A stretch of 64,000 bases of DNA. Origin: Streptomyces sp. AW19M42. GTDB taxonomy: Bacteria > Actinomycetota > Actinomycetes > Streptomycetales > Streptomycetaceae. The notes beneath the pieces are model-generated. The model was not told the DNA's origin and did not search any database. It worked only from the letters and a program-made list of their open reading frames with translations. The position numbers and the translations under genes are program-made. The DNA lies in NCBI GenBank assembly GCA_000470535.1, contig CBRG010000167.1, forward strand, positions 1 to 64,000, written 5' to 3'. Shown here piece by piece: positions 46,105 through 55,400 of the stretch (positions are counted from its first letter, which is position 1; each line of letters opens with the position of its first letter).

Positions 46105-46614
46105 TTCCCCACCCCATTGGTTCAGTTCGTGGTCACGTGCGTACTGCAAGTCTTCTTGTGAGCCTTGGAGTTCAGCGTCTGTGAAGCGTGGCGCGTCACA
46201 CCAAGGGGCAAGTCCGGCCCGGCTGTTGGGCGTGGCGGCCTGCGAGAAGCGGCGTCAGCCGCTGGTCGGCCCCGGTTCTCAGTGGCTACGCATTGAAGGC
46301 GTCCGACGTGGCCGCCCGGAACGACCCGGTCGCCGCGGCGTTCGCCGCCGGGACGCCGGCCAAAGGGATGGCGGTGGTGCCGATGACGGCCCAGGCCGCC
46401 CGTGATCTGAACATCAGTCCCCCCAGGGATGCCGAGATTCGCGCCGCGATCCCACCGTGTGTGGCGTGGAGGCCGCGGCTGGAAGGCCTTTCTACCGGAC
46501 GGCTCTGACATCGGGCTGGGGGTTTTCGCCACGGAGCCGAATCGATCGGTTCATCACCCGGCCCGGCTGCCACGGTCCGGAACGTAGGACCGCCCCATGA
46601 CGATCATCGGCCGG
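46105..46614. other. Gene-free stretch of 510 bases upstream of the amidase gene
   Basis: It holds the amidase promoter (reading left). Open frames on both strands (46188-46508 forward, 46286-46573 reverse) have no ribosome site and no recognisable domain. With the broken flavoprotein next door, the stretch looks like decaying sequence. Confidence 0.5.
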
Positions 46615-46839
46615 TCATGCCGTGCGGCCGGCGACAGCATCGAGAGCGAGGCGCCACGGGTAGGGCCGTCGCTCGCCGGGCTGGTTCGGTTCGAAGCCGT
46701 CCGGGCCGTAGAGCACCGTCACGCCGGCCCTGCGCAGTGTCTCCACCGACGTGTCGAACTGGGGGTGTTGCACATAGGCGGCGCTCACACACGGCATCGC
46801 GACACGCGCCGCTACGACGACGCGCTGCGCCAAGCCCAC
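46615..46839 (-). pseudogene. Flavoprotein C-terminal fragment
   Basis: Seventy-four codons match the end of the small flavoprotein family related to phosphopantothenoylcysteine decarboxylase: VAMPCVSAAYVQHPQFD, then VETLRRAGVTVLYGPDGFEP and YPWRLALDA. The N-terminal 100 or so residues with the FMN-binding loop are missing, and no continuation lies upstream in the other reverse frames. An unrelated forward frame ending at 46983 covers the upstream side. I take it as a truncated relic. Confidence 0.65.
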
Positions 46840-47066
46840 CGCTGCGGCCGGCCGATGACCGCCGACGAATCAACGGCGTACGACATCCCCGGAGCGACCG
46901 GCCCCGGCGTGACGATCGTCGTCCACCGGGAGCTGTGCACACCGCAGCCCCGTCCGAGGACGTACACCTACCCGTCCCACTGAGGCGCTCCACAACGGAT
47001 CGGGCGAGTCACACGGTGTGGCTCCGTGGCGTCCCCCGGCGGGACCTGTGGGACCTGTGGGACCCG

Positions 47067-47708
47067 TCAGGGCATGCGCAGGCCACCGGCCGGCAGACCC
47101 AGTTCTGCTTCTGCGAGTGTGCGGCCAAGGTTGGCGAGGGGCTCCATGCGCCGGTCGGCGCTGGTGTTGATGTACGCGCTGGCGCCGTCCACGACGGCGA
47201 GGATGCGTACGGCGGCCGCCCACGGATCCTCGCAGCGGAACGCCTGCTCCCGCACCCCCTGCGCGATGACCTGTTCGATGCGGTGGCACCAGCGCAGCTC
47301 CTGGCTGACGACCTGGCCGCGCAGCACGGGACGGTAGCGGGACAGGTGCCGCGCGTTGATCCAGAGCTTGCTCACGTTGTCGAACTCGGTGTCCGAGATC
47401 AGGGTGAAGAAGCGCTGGAGGGTGCCCAGGGGGTCACCGCTCCCGGGCTCGGCGGTCGCCGCCTCGGGCAGCAGGCCGTCCAGCTCCGCAGTGGTGGCGC
47501 TGGTGAACGCCTCGGCCACGAGTTCCTCGACCACGGGGAAGTAGTGGTGGATGAGTCCGGACTGCACACCGAGGCCGTCGGCGATCCGCTGCCGGGTGAC
47601 GCACTCCAGGCCGTCTTCGAGCCCGACCTGCGCGGCAGCTGCCACGATCTCGCGTCGGCGTTCGGCCGCCGCTTTGCGGACTTGCCTCTCAGGACCCCTT
47701 GACGTCAT
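47067..47708 (-). CDS. TetR-family regulator of the divergent permease operon
   Basis: A 213-residue TetR protein from the ATG at 47708. HTH: VTRQRIADGLGVQSGLIHHYF. The C-terminal domain is full length, with the acidic/hydrophobic helices of the BetI/AmtR-like branch. It starts 182 bases from the divergent APC permease gene. Two copies of a TTGGCT-n4-AGCCAA palindrome lie between, directly upstream of this gene, so it probably represses itself and the permease-ADH-ALDH operon and lets go when the substrate arrives. The 12 codons upstream of the ATG run through the first operator and are rejected. Confidence 0.88.
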   Translation of the reverse strand: MTSRGPERQVRKAAAERRREIVAAAAQVGLEDGLECVTRQRIADGLGVQSGLIHHYFPVVEELVAEAFTSATTAELDGLLPEAATAEPGSGDPLGTLQRFFTLISDTEFDNVSKLWINARHLSRYRPVLRGQVVSQELRWCHRIEQVIAQGVREQAFRCEDPWAAAVRILAVVDGASAYINTSADRRMEPLANLGRTLAEAELGLPAGGLRMP

Positions 47709-47721
47709 GGCGAGGATGTTA

Positions 47722-47760
47722 TTGGCTGTGCAGCCAAATAACAATTGGCTCTACAGCCAA
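47722..47760. promoter_or_regulatory. Twin operator for the TetR / permease promoter
   Basis: TTGGCTGTGCAGCCAA (47722-47737) is a perfect palindrome. TTGGCTCTACAGCCAA (47745-47760) is a second copy with a 4-base centre. Centres are 23 bp apart, about two helix turns, as in sites bound by two TetR dimers. Confidence 0.75.
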
Positions 47761-47889
47761 TAAATTGTCGCCGCTCGAACGGCTGCCGTGGTACCAGCCA
47801 GTAGCTGAGTAGGAACGGCAAGCCGACGACGACGTCCACCAGGTGAGCGCCGCCGTCGGACGCGCGCCCAGCAACGCCAGGAGACGAAC

Positions 47890-49377
47890 GTGGACCACAA
47901 CCGCGCCGATGCCGATGCCGGTGATCTGGCTGAATACGGCTACGAACAGGAGCTCAAACGCACCCTGTCCGCGTGGGCCGTGTTCGCTCTCGGGTTCGCG
48001 ACGATCTCCCCGGTGGTCGGCATCTACGCCGTCGCCCAGCTGGGGTTCGTCTTCGCCGGTCCCACCTGGATCTGGGCGGTCGTCGTCGCCTTCCTGGGGC
48101 AGCTGCTGGTCGCCACGGTCTACGCCGAGCTGTCCTCGCAGTTCCCGATCACCGGCGGGGTCTACCAGTGGGTCCGTCGGCTGGGCGGACCCCGGCTGGG
48201 CTGGCTGGTGGGGTGGATCTATCTCGCCTCGGCCATCGCTTCCCTGACCACCGTGGCCTACCTCGGTTCCAGCTGGCTGCACATGCTCTTCAGCGATTCG
48301 GCGCTGTCACCGGTGACCCATGTGCTGCTCGGGGTGGTCTTCATCGCCGTGGCCCTGGGCATCAATCTGCTCGGCGTCAACCCGGTCAAGCACTTCCTCA
48401 ACGCGGGCATCGTCGCCGAAGGCGTCGTCTCCATCGCCGTCAGCGTGTTCCTGCTGCTCTTCGCACGCCACCACGGCTTCAGCATCCTCTTCGACACCCT
48501 GGGCGCGGAGTCCGCCTCCGGCGGGTCCGTCGTGGCCGGGTTCGTGACGTGTCTGGCCGTGGCGGGCTGGGCCTTCCTGGGGTTCGACGCGACCACACAG
48601 GTCGCAGAGGAGACCGAGCAGCCGAGGCGCAGCGTGCCCCGGGCTCTGCTGCGCAGTTACGTGTTCGTGGCGTTCACGGTGCTGCTGACCTCGATCGCGG
48701 TGACGTTCGCGCTGCGCCGTCCCGAGGACGCCGTCTCCGGGAAGACCGTGGACCCCGTCTTCGACGCGGTGACGCAGGGCCTGGGCAGCTGGAGCGGGAA
48801 GCCGTTCATCGTCGTCGTCCTGGTCGCGTTCTTCGCCTGCGCCATCTCGATCCAGACCTACATCGGGCGGGCCGTCTACGCCTTCGCGCGGGACCGGCAG
48901 CTGCCCTGCTCCGCCCAGCTCGCCAAGGTCGGGGAGCGCCAGATCCCCTGGGTCTCGCTCACCGTGACGGCCGTCCTCGCCGGGCTCGGCCTCCTGCTCG
49001 GGCTCAACGGCAACGCGGCGGCCACGCTGATCTCCTTCGGTTCCGGCGGCTTCTACTTCGTCTTCCTGGCGGTCGCCCTCGTCGCGCTCGTCGCACGCCT
49101 CCGCGGCCGCTGGAATCCGGCCGAGGGACAGTTCCGCCTGGGCCGGGCCGGTCTGGTGATCAACGTGTCCGCTGTGGTGTGGCTGCTGTTCGAGGCGGTC
49201 AACATCGCCTGGCCGCGCGCCGAACTCGCCCCGCCGTCGGGCAGCTGGGTCCAGGTGTGGGCCGTGGTCCTGGTCTTCTCCGCGCTGCTCGTCGTCGGAC
49301 TGGTCTACGTCGCCGTCGCCAAGCCCCACACCCGGCTCTCCCCCGACAAGTCGACCGAGGAAGTCAAGGCTCTCTGA
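47890..49377 (+). CDS. APC-family amino acid/amine permease
   Basis: A 495-residue transporter with twelve membrane helices, from the GTG at 47890. The first helix carries ISPVVGIYA, followed by QFPITGGVYQWVRRLGGPRLGW, the consensus region of APC permeases. These import amino acids, GABA or amines across the inner membrane. Its stop overlaps the start of the alcohol dehydrogenase gene (TGATG), so the two are translated together. With the dehydrogenases that follow, the substrate is probably an amine or amino alcohol later oxidised in two steps. Confidence 0.9.
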   Translation: MDHNRADADAGDLAEYGYEQELKRTLSAWAVFALGFATISPVVGIYAVAQLGFVFAGPTWIWAVVVAFLGQLLVATVYAELSSQFPITGGVYQWVRRLGGPRLGWLVGWIYLASAIASLTTVAYLGSSWLHMLFSDSALSPVTHVLLGVVFIAVALGINLLGVNPVKHFLNAGIVAEGVVSIAVSVFLLLFARHHGFSILFDTLGAESASGGSVVAGFVTCLAVAGWAFLGFDATTQVAEETEQPRRSVPRALLRSYVFVAFTVLLTSIAVTFALRRPEDAVSGKTVDPVFDAVTQGLGSWSGKPFIVVVLVAFFACAISIQTYIGRAVYAFARDRQLPCSAQLAKVGERQIPWVSLTVTAVLAGLGLLLGLNGNAAATLISFGSGGFYFVFLAVALVALVARLRGRWNPAEGQFRLGRAGLVINVSAVVWLLFEAVNIAWPRAELAPPSGSWVQVWAVVLVFSALLVVGLVYVAVAKPHTRLSPDKSTEEVKAL

Positions 49378-50483
49378 TGTCCGCGCACCTCTCCACCGCC
49401 CCCGCCCTGGTCTACGACCCCGTCGCAGGACTGCACACCCGCGAGATCTCCCACCGGCCCGCCGGACCGGGCGAGGTCGAGATCGACGTCCGCGCTGCCG
49501 GGGTGTGCCACTCCGATCTGCACATCCTGACCGGGGACTGGCCCAGCGACCGCCCCCTCGTCATGGGCCACGAGGCCGCCGGCGTGGTCACGAAAGCAGG
49601 TGAAGGCGTCGGCGCGGTGAAGCCGGGCGACCACGTCGTCCTTTCCTGGTTCGCGCCCTGCCGCCGCTGCCGGAAGTGTCTGGCCGGCCTGGCCTGGCTG
49701 TGCACCGGTACCCAGGCCGTAGCGAACACCCTGCCTGACGGCACGACACCCATCACCGACGCCCAGGGGGAAGAGGTCTGGCCCTTCCTGGGACTCGGCG
49801 CGTTCACGAGCCGGGTCGTCGTTCCCGAATCGGCCGTGGTCAAGGTCCCCGACGAACTTCCGTTCGGCATCGGAGCCCTCCTCGGCTGCTCCATCTCCAC
49901 CGGCGTCGGCGCGGTCCTGAACACCGCCGGGGTGCGGGCCGGCGAGTCCGCGGTCGTCGTCGGCGCCGGAGGGGTGGGCCTCTCCGTCGTGATGGGCCTG
50001 CGCCTGGTGGGGGCCGATCCCATCATCGCCGTCGACCTCTCGCCCGAACGTCTGGCCGCCGCCGAACGCTTCGGGGCGACCCACACGCTCGACGCCGCCA
50101 CGACCGACGTGGCCGCCTGGTGCCAGGAGGAGCTCGGTGGGGTCGACTACGCCTTCGAGGCCATCGGCAGCCCCAAGGTCATCGAGACCCTCCCGAGCAT
50201 GCTCGCCTCCGGCGGTGCGGCCGTCCTGGTCGGCATGGCCGCCGCCGACGCGACGGGCGCGTTCAACCTCTTCGACCTCGCCGACCAGGGAAAGCGCATC
50301 CTCGGCTGCAACTACGGTTCCAGCGTCGGCGCGATCGACATCCCGAAACTGGCCCGCCTCTACCTGGCCGGCCGGCTGCCGCTGGACGAGCTGATCGGCA
50401 AGGTCCGCCCCCTCGGCGAAGCAGCCGCCGCCTTCGAGGACCTCAAGTCCGCCGTGGGGGCCCGCACCATTCTCGAACCGTAG
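49377..50483 (+). CDS. Zinc-dependent alcohol dehydrogenase
   Basis: A 368-residue MDR-family enzyme. Catalytic zinc ligands are Cys44 (GVCHSD) and His65 (GHEAAG); structural zinc Cys are 95, 98, 101 and 109 (CRRCRKC...C). The NAD-binding loop is VGAGGVGLSVV. The layout fits the class III / aryl-alcohol branch, which oxidises primary alcohols to aldehydes. The product would pass to the aldehyde dehydrogenase encoded 90 bases downstream. The exact substrate is not clear. Confidence 0.93.
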   Translation: MSAHLSTAPALVYDPVAGLHTREISHRPAGPGEVEIDVRAAGVCHSDLHILTGDWPSDRPLVMGHEAAGVVTKAGEGVGAVKPGDHVVLSWFAPCRRCRKCLAGLAWLCTGTQAVANTLPDGTTPITDAQGEEVWPFLGLGAFTSRVVVPESAVVKVPDELPFGIGALLGCSISTGVGAVLNTAGVRAGESAVVVGAGGVGLSVVMGLRLVGADPIIAVDLSPERLAAAERFGATHTLDAATTDVAAWCQEELGGVDYAFEAIGSPKVIETLPSMLASGGAAVLVGMAAADATGAFNLFDLADQGKRILGCNYGSSVGAIDIPKLARLYLAGRLPLDELIGKVRPLGEAAAAFEDLKSAVGARTILEP

Positions 50484-50573
50484 GACTCCCGCGACGCCGG
50501 CCTCGCGGCACACCTGGAAGCGAGGCCTTCGCCGCGGCCCCCGCTACCGCTCCCCGCACCTCTTGGAGACCTG

Positions 50574-51908
50574 ATGTACGCCGTCACCGACCCGTCCACC
50601 GGCAGGACCACTCAGACCTACCCGACCGCTACCGACGCCGAGGTGGCCGCGGCCGTCGACACCGCCCACGCGGCCACCGCCTGGGGACGAAGCAGCTCCG
50701 CGGCCGAGCGGGCCGCGCTTCTGCGCCGGCTCGGGGAGCTGCACGCGGAGCACCGCGCCGAACTGGCGGCGAGCATCGTGCGCGAGATGGGCAAGCCGCT
50801 CGAAGAGGCGGAGGGCGAGATCGACTTCTGCGTCGACATCTACCACTACTACGCCGACCACGCCGAGGAGTTCCTCGCCGACGAGGAGCTCTCCGTCACC
50901 TCCGGGCCCGGTCGCGCCGTCATCCGGCGCAGCCCGGTGGGTGTGCTGCTCGGCATCATGCCGTGGAACTTCCCCGCCTACCAGGTCGCCCGGTTCGCCG
51001 CCCCGAACCTCGCCCTGGGCAACACCATCGTCCTCAAGCACGCCCCGCAGTGCCCTGCCACCGCGGCACTGCTTGAGCGGCTGGTTGCCGAGGCGGCTTT
51101 CCCCGTCGGCGTGTACGTCAACGTGTACGCCACCAATGAGCAGATCGCCGGGGTGATCGCAGACCCGCGCGTCCACGGCGTGTCCCTGACCGGCTCGGAA
51201 CGGGCCGGCGCCGCCGTCGCCGAGATCGCCGGGCGGCACCTGAAGAAGGTCGTCCTCGAACTCGGCGGCTCCGACCCGTTCATCGTGCTGTCCACCGACG
51301 ACCTCGACTCCGTCGTGGACGCCGCCGTGTCCGCCCGCCTCGACAACACCGGTCAGGCATGCAACGCGGCCAAGCGGTTCATCGTCACCTCCGGTCTCTA
51401 CGACACGTTCGTGGAGAAGTTCACCGCCGCGCTCCTCGCCCGCCAGTCCGGGGCTCCCCTGTCCTCGGTCGCTGCCGCCGACACCCTGGAGCGACAGGTG
51501 GCCGCCGCCGTCGCGGAAGGCGCGACGCTGCACACCGGGGGCGAACGCAGCGGCGCCCATTTCCCGGCCGGGGTCCTCACCGGTCTCACCACCGAGCACG
51601 CCTCGGCGCGCCAGGAGCTCTTCGGCCCGGTGGCCATGGTCTTCCGGGCGGCCGACGAAGAAGACGCGCTGCGGATCGCCAACGACACCCCGTACGGTCT
51701 CGGCTCGTACGTCTTCACCACGGACCCCGCACAGGCCGACCGCGTCGCCGACGGCATCGAGGCAGGCATGGTGTTCGTCAACGGCGTCGGCGCCGAGGGC
51801 GCCGAGCTGCCCTTCGGCGGCATCAAGCGATCCGGCTTCGGCCGCGAGCTCGGCCGCCCGGGGATCGAGGAGTTCGTCAACAAGAAGCTCATCCGCACGG
51901 TGGCGTAG
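50574..51908 (+). CDS. NAD(P)-dependent aldehyde dehydrogenase (SSADH-like)
   Basis: A 444-residue aldehyde dehydrogenase. General-base Glu is in LELGGSDPF and the nucleophile Cys in NTGQACNAAKRF (about residue 262). The NAD loop is LTGSERAG. Its length and LPFGGIKRSGFGREL ending place it with succinate-semialdehyde-type enzymes. One surface stretch is short: the family usually has about ten residues (of the form GDPTDPATALGPLSS) where this has QSGAPLSS, near residue 296. The active site is otherwise complete. It is the third gene of the TetR-controlled operon. Confidence 0.92.
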   Translation: MYAVTDPSTGRTTQTYPTATDAEVAAAVDTAHAATAWGRSSSAAERAALLRRLGELHAEHRAELAASIVREMGKPLEEAEGEIDFCVDIYHYYADHAEEFLADEELSVTSGPGRAVIRRSPVGVLLGIMPWNFPAYQVARFAAPNLALGNTIVLKHAPQCPATAALLERLVAEAAFPVGVYVNVYATNEQIAGVIADPRVHGVSLTGSERAGAAVAEIAGRHLKKVVLELGGSDPFIVLSTDDLDSVVDAAVSARLDNTGQACNAAKRFIVTSGLYDTFVEKFTAALLARQSGAPLSSVAAADTLERQVAAAVAEGATLHTGGERSGAHFPAGVLTGLTTEHASARQELFGPVAMVFRAADEEDALRIANDTPYGLGSYVFTTDPAQADRVADGIEAGMVFVNGVGAEGAELPFGGIKRSGFGRELGRPGIEEFVNKKLIRTVA

Positions 51909-52047
51909 GCACCGGCGGGCCCGGGGACCGTGACCGGACAGCCCAGGCCACAGCGCGACCAGGGGCGGCGTCCGATGCGGCCATGTCGGCGGTGGGGACG
52001 GATCGGGGCAGGCTCGACTTCCCTGCTCTCGCACCGGTCACGCAAAA

Positions 52048-52110
52048 CGGCCTCGGACGAGAGGTCCGAGGCCGATCAGAACCCCGGCCTGGGGGCGAAC
52101 CCCAGGCCGG
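52048..52110 (-). terminator. Tandem hairpins left of the truncated tRNA copy
   Basis: Two perfect 11-bp stems, 52048-52058/52064-52074 and 52084-52094/52100-52110, each with a 5-nt loop. They lie where the tRNA-Arg transcript would end if the tRNA at this site were whole, and are similar to the pair at 62641-62700. They are probably the host's original tRNA terminators. Confidence 0.7.
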
Positions 52111-52121
52111 AGTGGTAACGC

Positions 52122-52167
52122 GTTGTGCCCCCGGCAGGATTCGAACCTGCGACACCCGCTTTAGGAG
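52122..52167. repeat. Left attachment-site copy (3' half of tRNA-Arg)
   Basis: These 46 bases are identical to 62716-62761. On the reverse strand they read from the first base of the tRNA-Arg(CCU) anticodon loop through the 3' end of the gene and three bases on. The 5' half of a tRNA is missing here, so this is not a functional tRNA. Confidence 0.9.
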
Positions 52168-52463
52168 TGGGGTCGAGTCCGTGATCGAGAGTTACGAGTC
52201 GTGCCGTGTGGTGCTGTTCTTGCTGATCAGCGCCACACGGCGTGGTGCTCTGTCCGGTGTTGGGTGGCCCGTCCAGGGCAGTGCGCTCACGCACCGCTCA
52301 CGCATGTCTCTGATGGTCATGTGTGCTGTCGAGCAGGTCGGCGGCACTCACCATCCTCGTGGGGGCGTCCGATGCTGATAGGCGATTCTGTGGACCGGGA
52401 CCTGCCGGGGATTTCTCCCCCTTTCAAGTGTTACGACTGCGGCTTTGACCGTGGTTGCAGGTC
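52168..52463. other. Left end of the island, no gene
   Basis: This 296-base stretch has an inverted repeat with a 13-bp stem and one mismatch (52204-52216 with 52228-52240). It may be a terminator or an arm of the attachment site. Reading frames here are short and without domains. No trace of an integrase was recognised. Counted from the aldehyde dehydrogenase stop, the gene-free span is 51909-52463. Confidence 0.45.
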
Positions 52464-55400
52464 TCAACTTTGATGCTGGTGTTCCCCCTTGCCGGCCTGG
52501 TTCATCCAGTAGGCGATGTTCTTGCTGATGGTGGGGATGATGGGATCAGCAGGATCCACTTGGCGTCGTGTTTCTGTAAGCATCCGAGTGAGGATGCGGA
52601 CGGCTTCCCCAGTGTGACCAGCGCGTCCGCGCCACATGGCGAGATTGTCCAGCACCGACAGGGTGGCGCCATGATCAGTGCCGAATCGCTGTTCGATGCG
52701 GGTCAGCAGGGTCTGGTAGGTGTCCCCTGCCGACTGTGCGTGTCCTGTTGCACCCTGCCAGCTGGCAAGGCTATCGAGGGTTGTCAGGGTTTGGAGGTGG
52801 TCCGGGCCTAGGACACGTTCCTGATCGGGGAGGAGCTCTTGCAGTGCAGCGATGGCTGCCTGGGGTGCTCCTGCAGAGCCCTGCATGACGGCGAGGCTGT
52901 AGCGGGTGCTGAGAGTGTCTGCCTCTTCTGGCGTGGAGCGGCGCTGCTGCTCACGGAGTACATCCTCCAGTGCATGCACAGCCCTCTGGGGTTCTCCTGC
53001 CCAGCCCAAACACAGGGCGTGGCTGTGCCGGGAGCTGAGTGTTTCGGGATGGTGAGGACCGAGCACTCGGATTCTGTCAGCGATGACGGCGGTGAGGTCC
53101 TCAGCTGCGATGGCCGGATCAATTCTTGCCCGCAAACGAGCGAGGTTGTGGCGCGCGGCAAGTAGCTCAGGATGGTCGGGCCCCAGGATCTCACCCATAT
53201 CGGGGATCAGTGCCTGATACCCGTCGATGGCTTTATCCGTCTCGCCCGCTTCTCCTTGCCAACGGGCAAGACTTTGCCGCGTGGTCAGCGCGCGCAGGTG
53301 CCGGGGCCCGAGCGCTCGTGTCTGGTCGACTAGCAGCCCTTCGAGCAGGCTGATGGCTTCGGCAGGATTGCCTGATTCGCCCAGCAAGCGGGCCAGGTTA
53401 TGGCGGGCCGTCAGCGTGCCCTCGGCATCGGCACCAAACTCCTCTTCCATGAGGGGGATCAGGTTGCGGTACGCGTCAGCAGCCTCGACTGCGTCACCCG
53501 CGACGCCCTTCCAGTAACAAAGGTTATGGAGAGTAGCGAGAATCGCACCACGGCTCGCTCCGTTGCGTTGCCGGACAGCCAGAACCTCTTGGAGGGCTGC
53601 GATGGCGCCGCTTGTGTCGCCCAGTGCACCACGCTCGACGGAAAGGTTGTGACGAGTCACGAGTGTCTCGGGGGCCTCGTAGCCGAACAGCCGGATGTGA
53701 TCCGCTTCAAGGCTCTCCAAGGTCTGAACTGCTGCAGCGTGATCTCCGGCTTGGCTTTGCCAGCGGGACAACTCGCTTCGGGCGACGAGGGTGTGTTGGT
53801 GGTCGGCTCCAAGACGCTGGTGGGCTAGGGAGCAAAGCCCGACGAAATGGACTTTCGCCCAGGAAGCATCGCCCGATTCGCCCGCGCTCGTGCCCAGTCG
53901 GAACAGAAGGGTGTAGGCGGTGTCGTTCTGCCAGAGAGGGTGGCTCTCCCCGTCCTGATCATGTGTGGCCAGCACGCGGGCGCTAGCGCGCAGCCGCAGA
54001 GTGTGGTCCTGGTTATGACCGGTGTCGGGCCAGATGTTGAGCAGGGCGTGAGCAGCCGCGGGCAGAACGGCGTCCCTGCGATCCGTCCGGACGTCGGGCG
54101 GTGAACCAGGAGGCTGCCGTTCGCGTACGGCCCGCTGGATGAGCTGGTGCATGCGGACCAACCATGCGTCATTGTCGCTCTCGTCTGGGATGTGATCAAT
54201 GAGGTGGAGCCGGTCCAGTGTTGCCAGGGTGTGCTCAGCATCAAGCTCGTCGACGGGACCGTCTGCTTGGCTCCGCTCGGTCAGCCAATCGCGTGCAGCG
54301 TCGCTGGTGAACAGCGCGGCGGGAATGCCGGTAGTCCCGTCGAGGACGGCGGCCAACTCGAGCATTGGCCGGGCAAGCAAGCCGGTGTGTCGGTCGGCCT
54401 GATTGACTGAGATGTCCCACAGCGATGCAAGTGAGCCTGTCGTGGCGCTACCGCGCATGGCTGGGGTCAGTCGTTCGAGGGTAAGCCGGCGGTCCGCGAG
54501 CCGGCGTCGGTAGCGGGCGATACTGCACGATGCGTCGTAGTCGAGGTACGCGGCAGCACGCGAAAGTGCCAGGGGGAGATGGCCGAGGTCATCGGCGAGC
54601 CCCGCTAGCTCCACGTCCGTACCGGATGGCATGGTTCGTTGCAGTGTGCTGCGCAGGTGCTTGAGGGATTCCTCGGGGGTGAAGACGCCAACAGGTAGAA
54701 AGGCTAGACCACTTGCCGTGGCGAAGTCCCTCTCGCGGCTACGAGTGGTGACGATGACCCTGCCGCGACCGGCTGTGTGCCGAGGCGCCCACAGCCCCTC
54801 CAGCGCGCCGGGAGAGTGCACGTCGTCGAGGACGACGAGCCAGCTGCGATCCGTTACACGGAGCCAGTTGAGGAAACGCTCAGCGGCCGAAGCAGTGTTC
54901 TCATTGCTGGACACCAGATCAAGATCGCGGGCTGCCTGTGCATAGGCACTGGTCACTGCAGGAGCGGTGTTCGCCGTGACCCATATCAGTACGTCGACTC
55001 CAGCGTCTGTTCCGTCGGCGGCGGCGCGGTGGCAGTAGTCGGCGGCCAGACAGGTTTTACCCACGCCTCCGGTGCCCGTGATCACCCGCCCTCTGACCAT
55101 TGCACCACCCCTCTCCGTGGCGACGTCTCTGTCTTCGGAGCCGTCCAGGGCGTTCGCCAGGGCTTCACGGTGTGCCCGTTCGATGAGTACATCGGCTGTG
55201 TTGGGGACCAGACCTATGCGCAGTGGCCTTGCGCTACGGGGCTTGCCGCCACAATGTTTCTGCGTGCGCGCCCCCGACGCCTCACCCTCGCGGTGAGCTG
55301 GGGGTCTGTTGCGCTCGGCTGCTTGGCGCAGACTCTCCCACCGAGCACGGGAGCGGGGATCTGGCCTTGAACTGTTGTAGCTATCGAGGAGTTCGGTCAG

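Noticed and set aside
46188-46508. Forward frame of 106 codons near the amidase promoter
   Set aside because: No ribosome site, domain or clear codon bias; possibly decayed sequence.
46840-46983. Forward frame ending in RPRTYTYPSH next to the flavoprotein relic
   Set aside because: The stretch looks slightly protein-like, but no start, domain or continuation was found, so it is not called.
52122-52194. A second tRNA-Arg at the left repeat
   Set aside because: Only the 3' half matches; the bases after 52167 cannot form the anticodon 5' stem, D-arm or acceptor 5' strand.
52201-52473. Possible 90-codon gene at the left end of the island
   Set aside because: Cys/Arg-rich chance frame over an inverted repeat; it does not resemble an integrase or excisionase.
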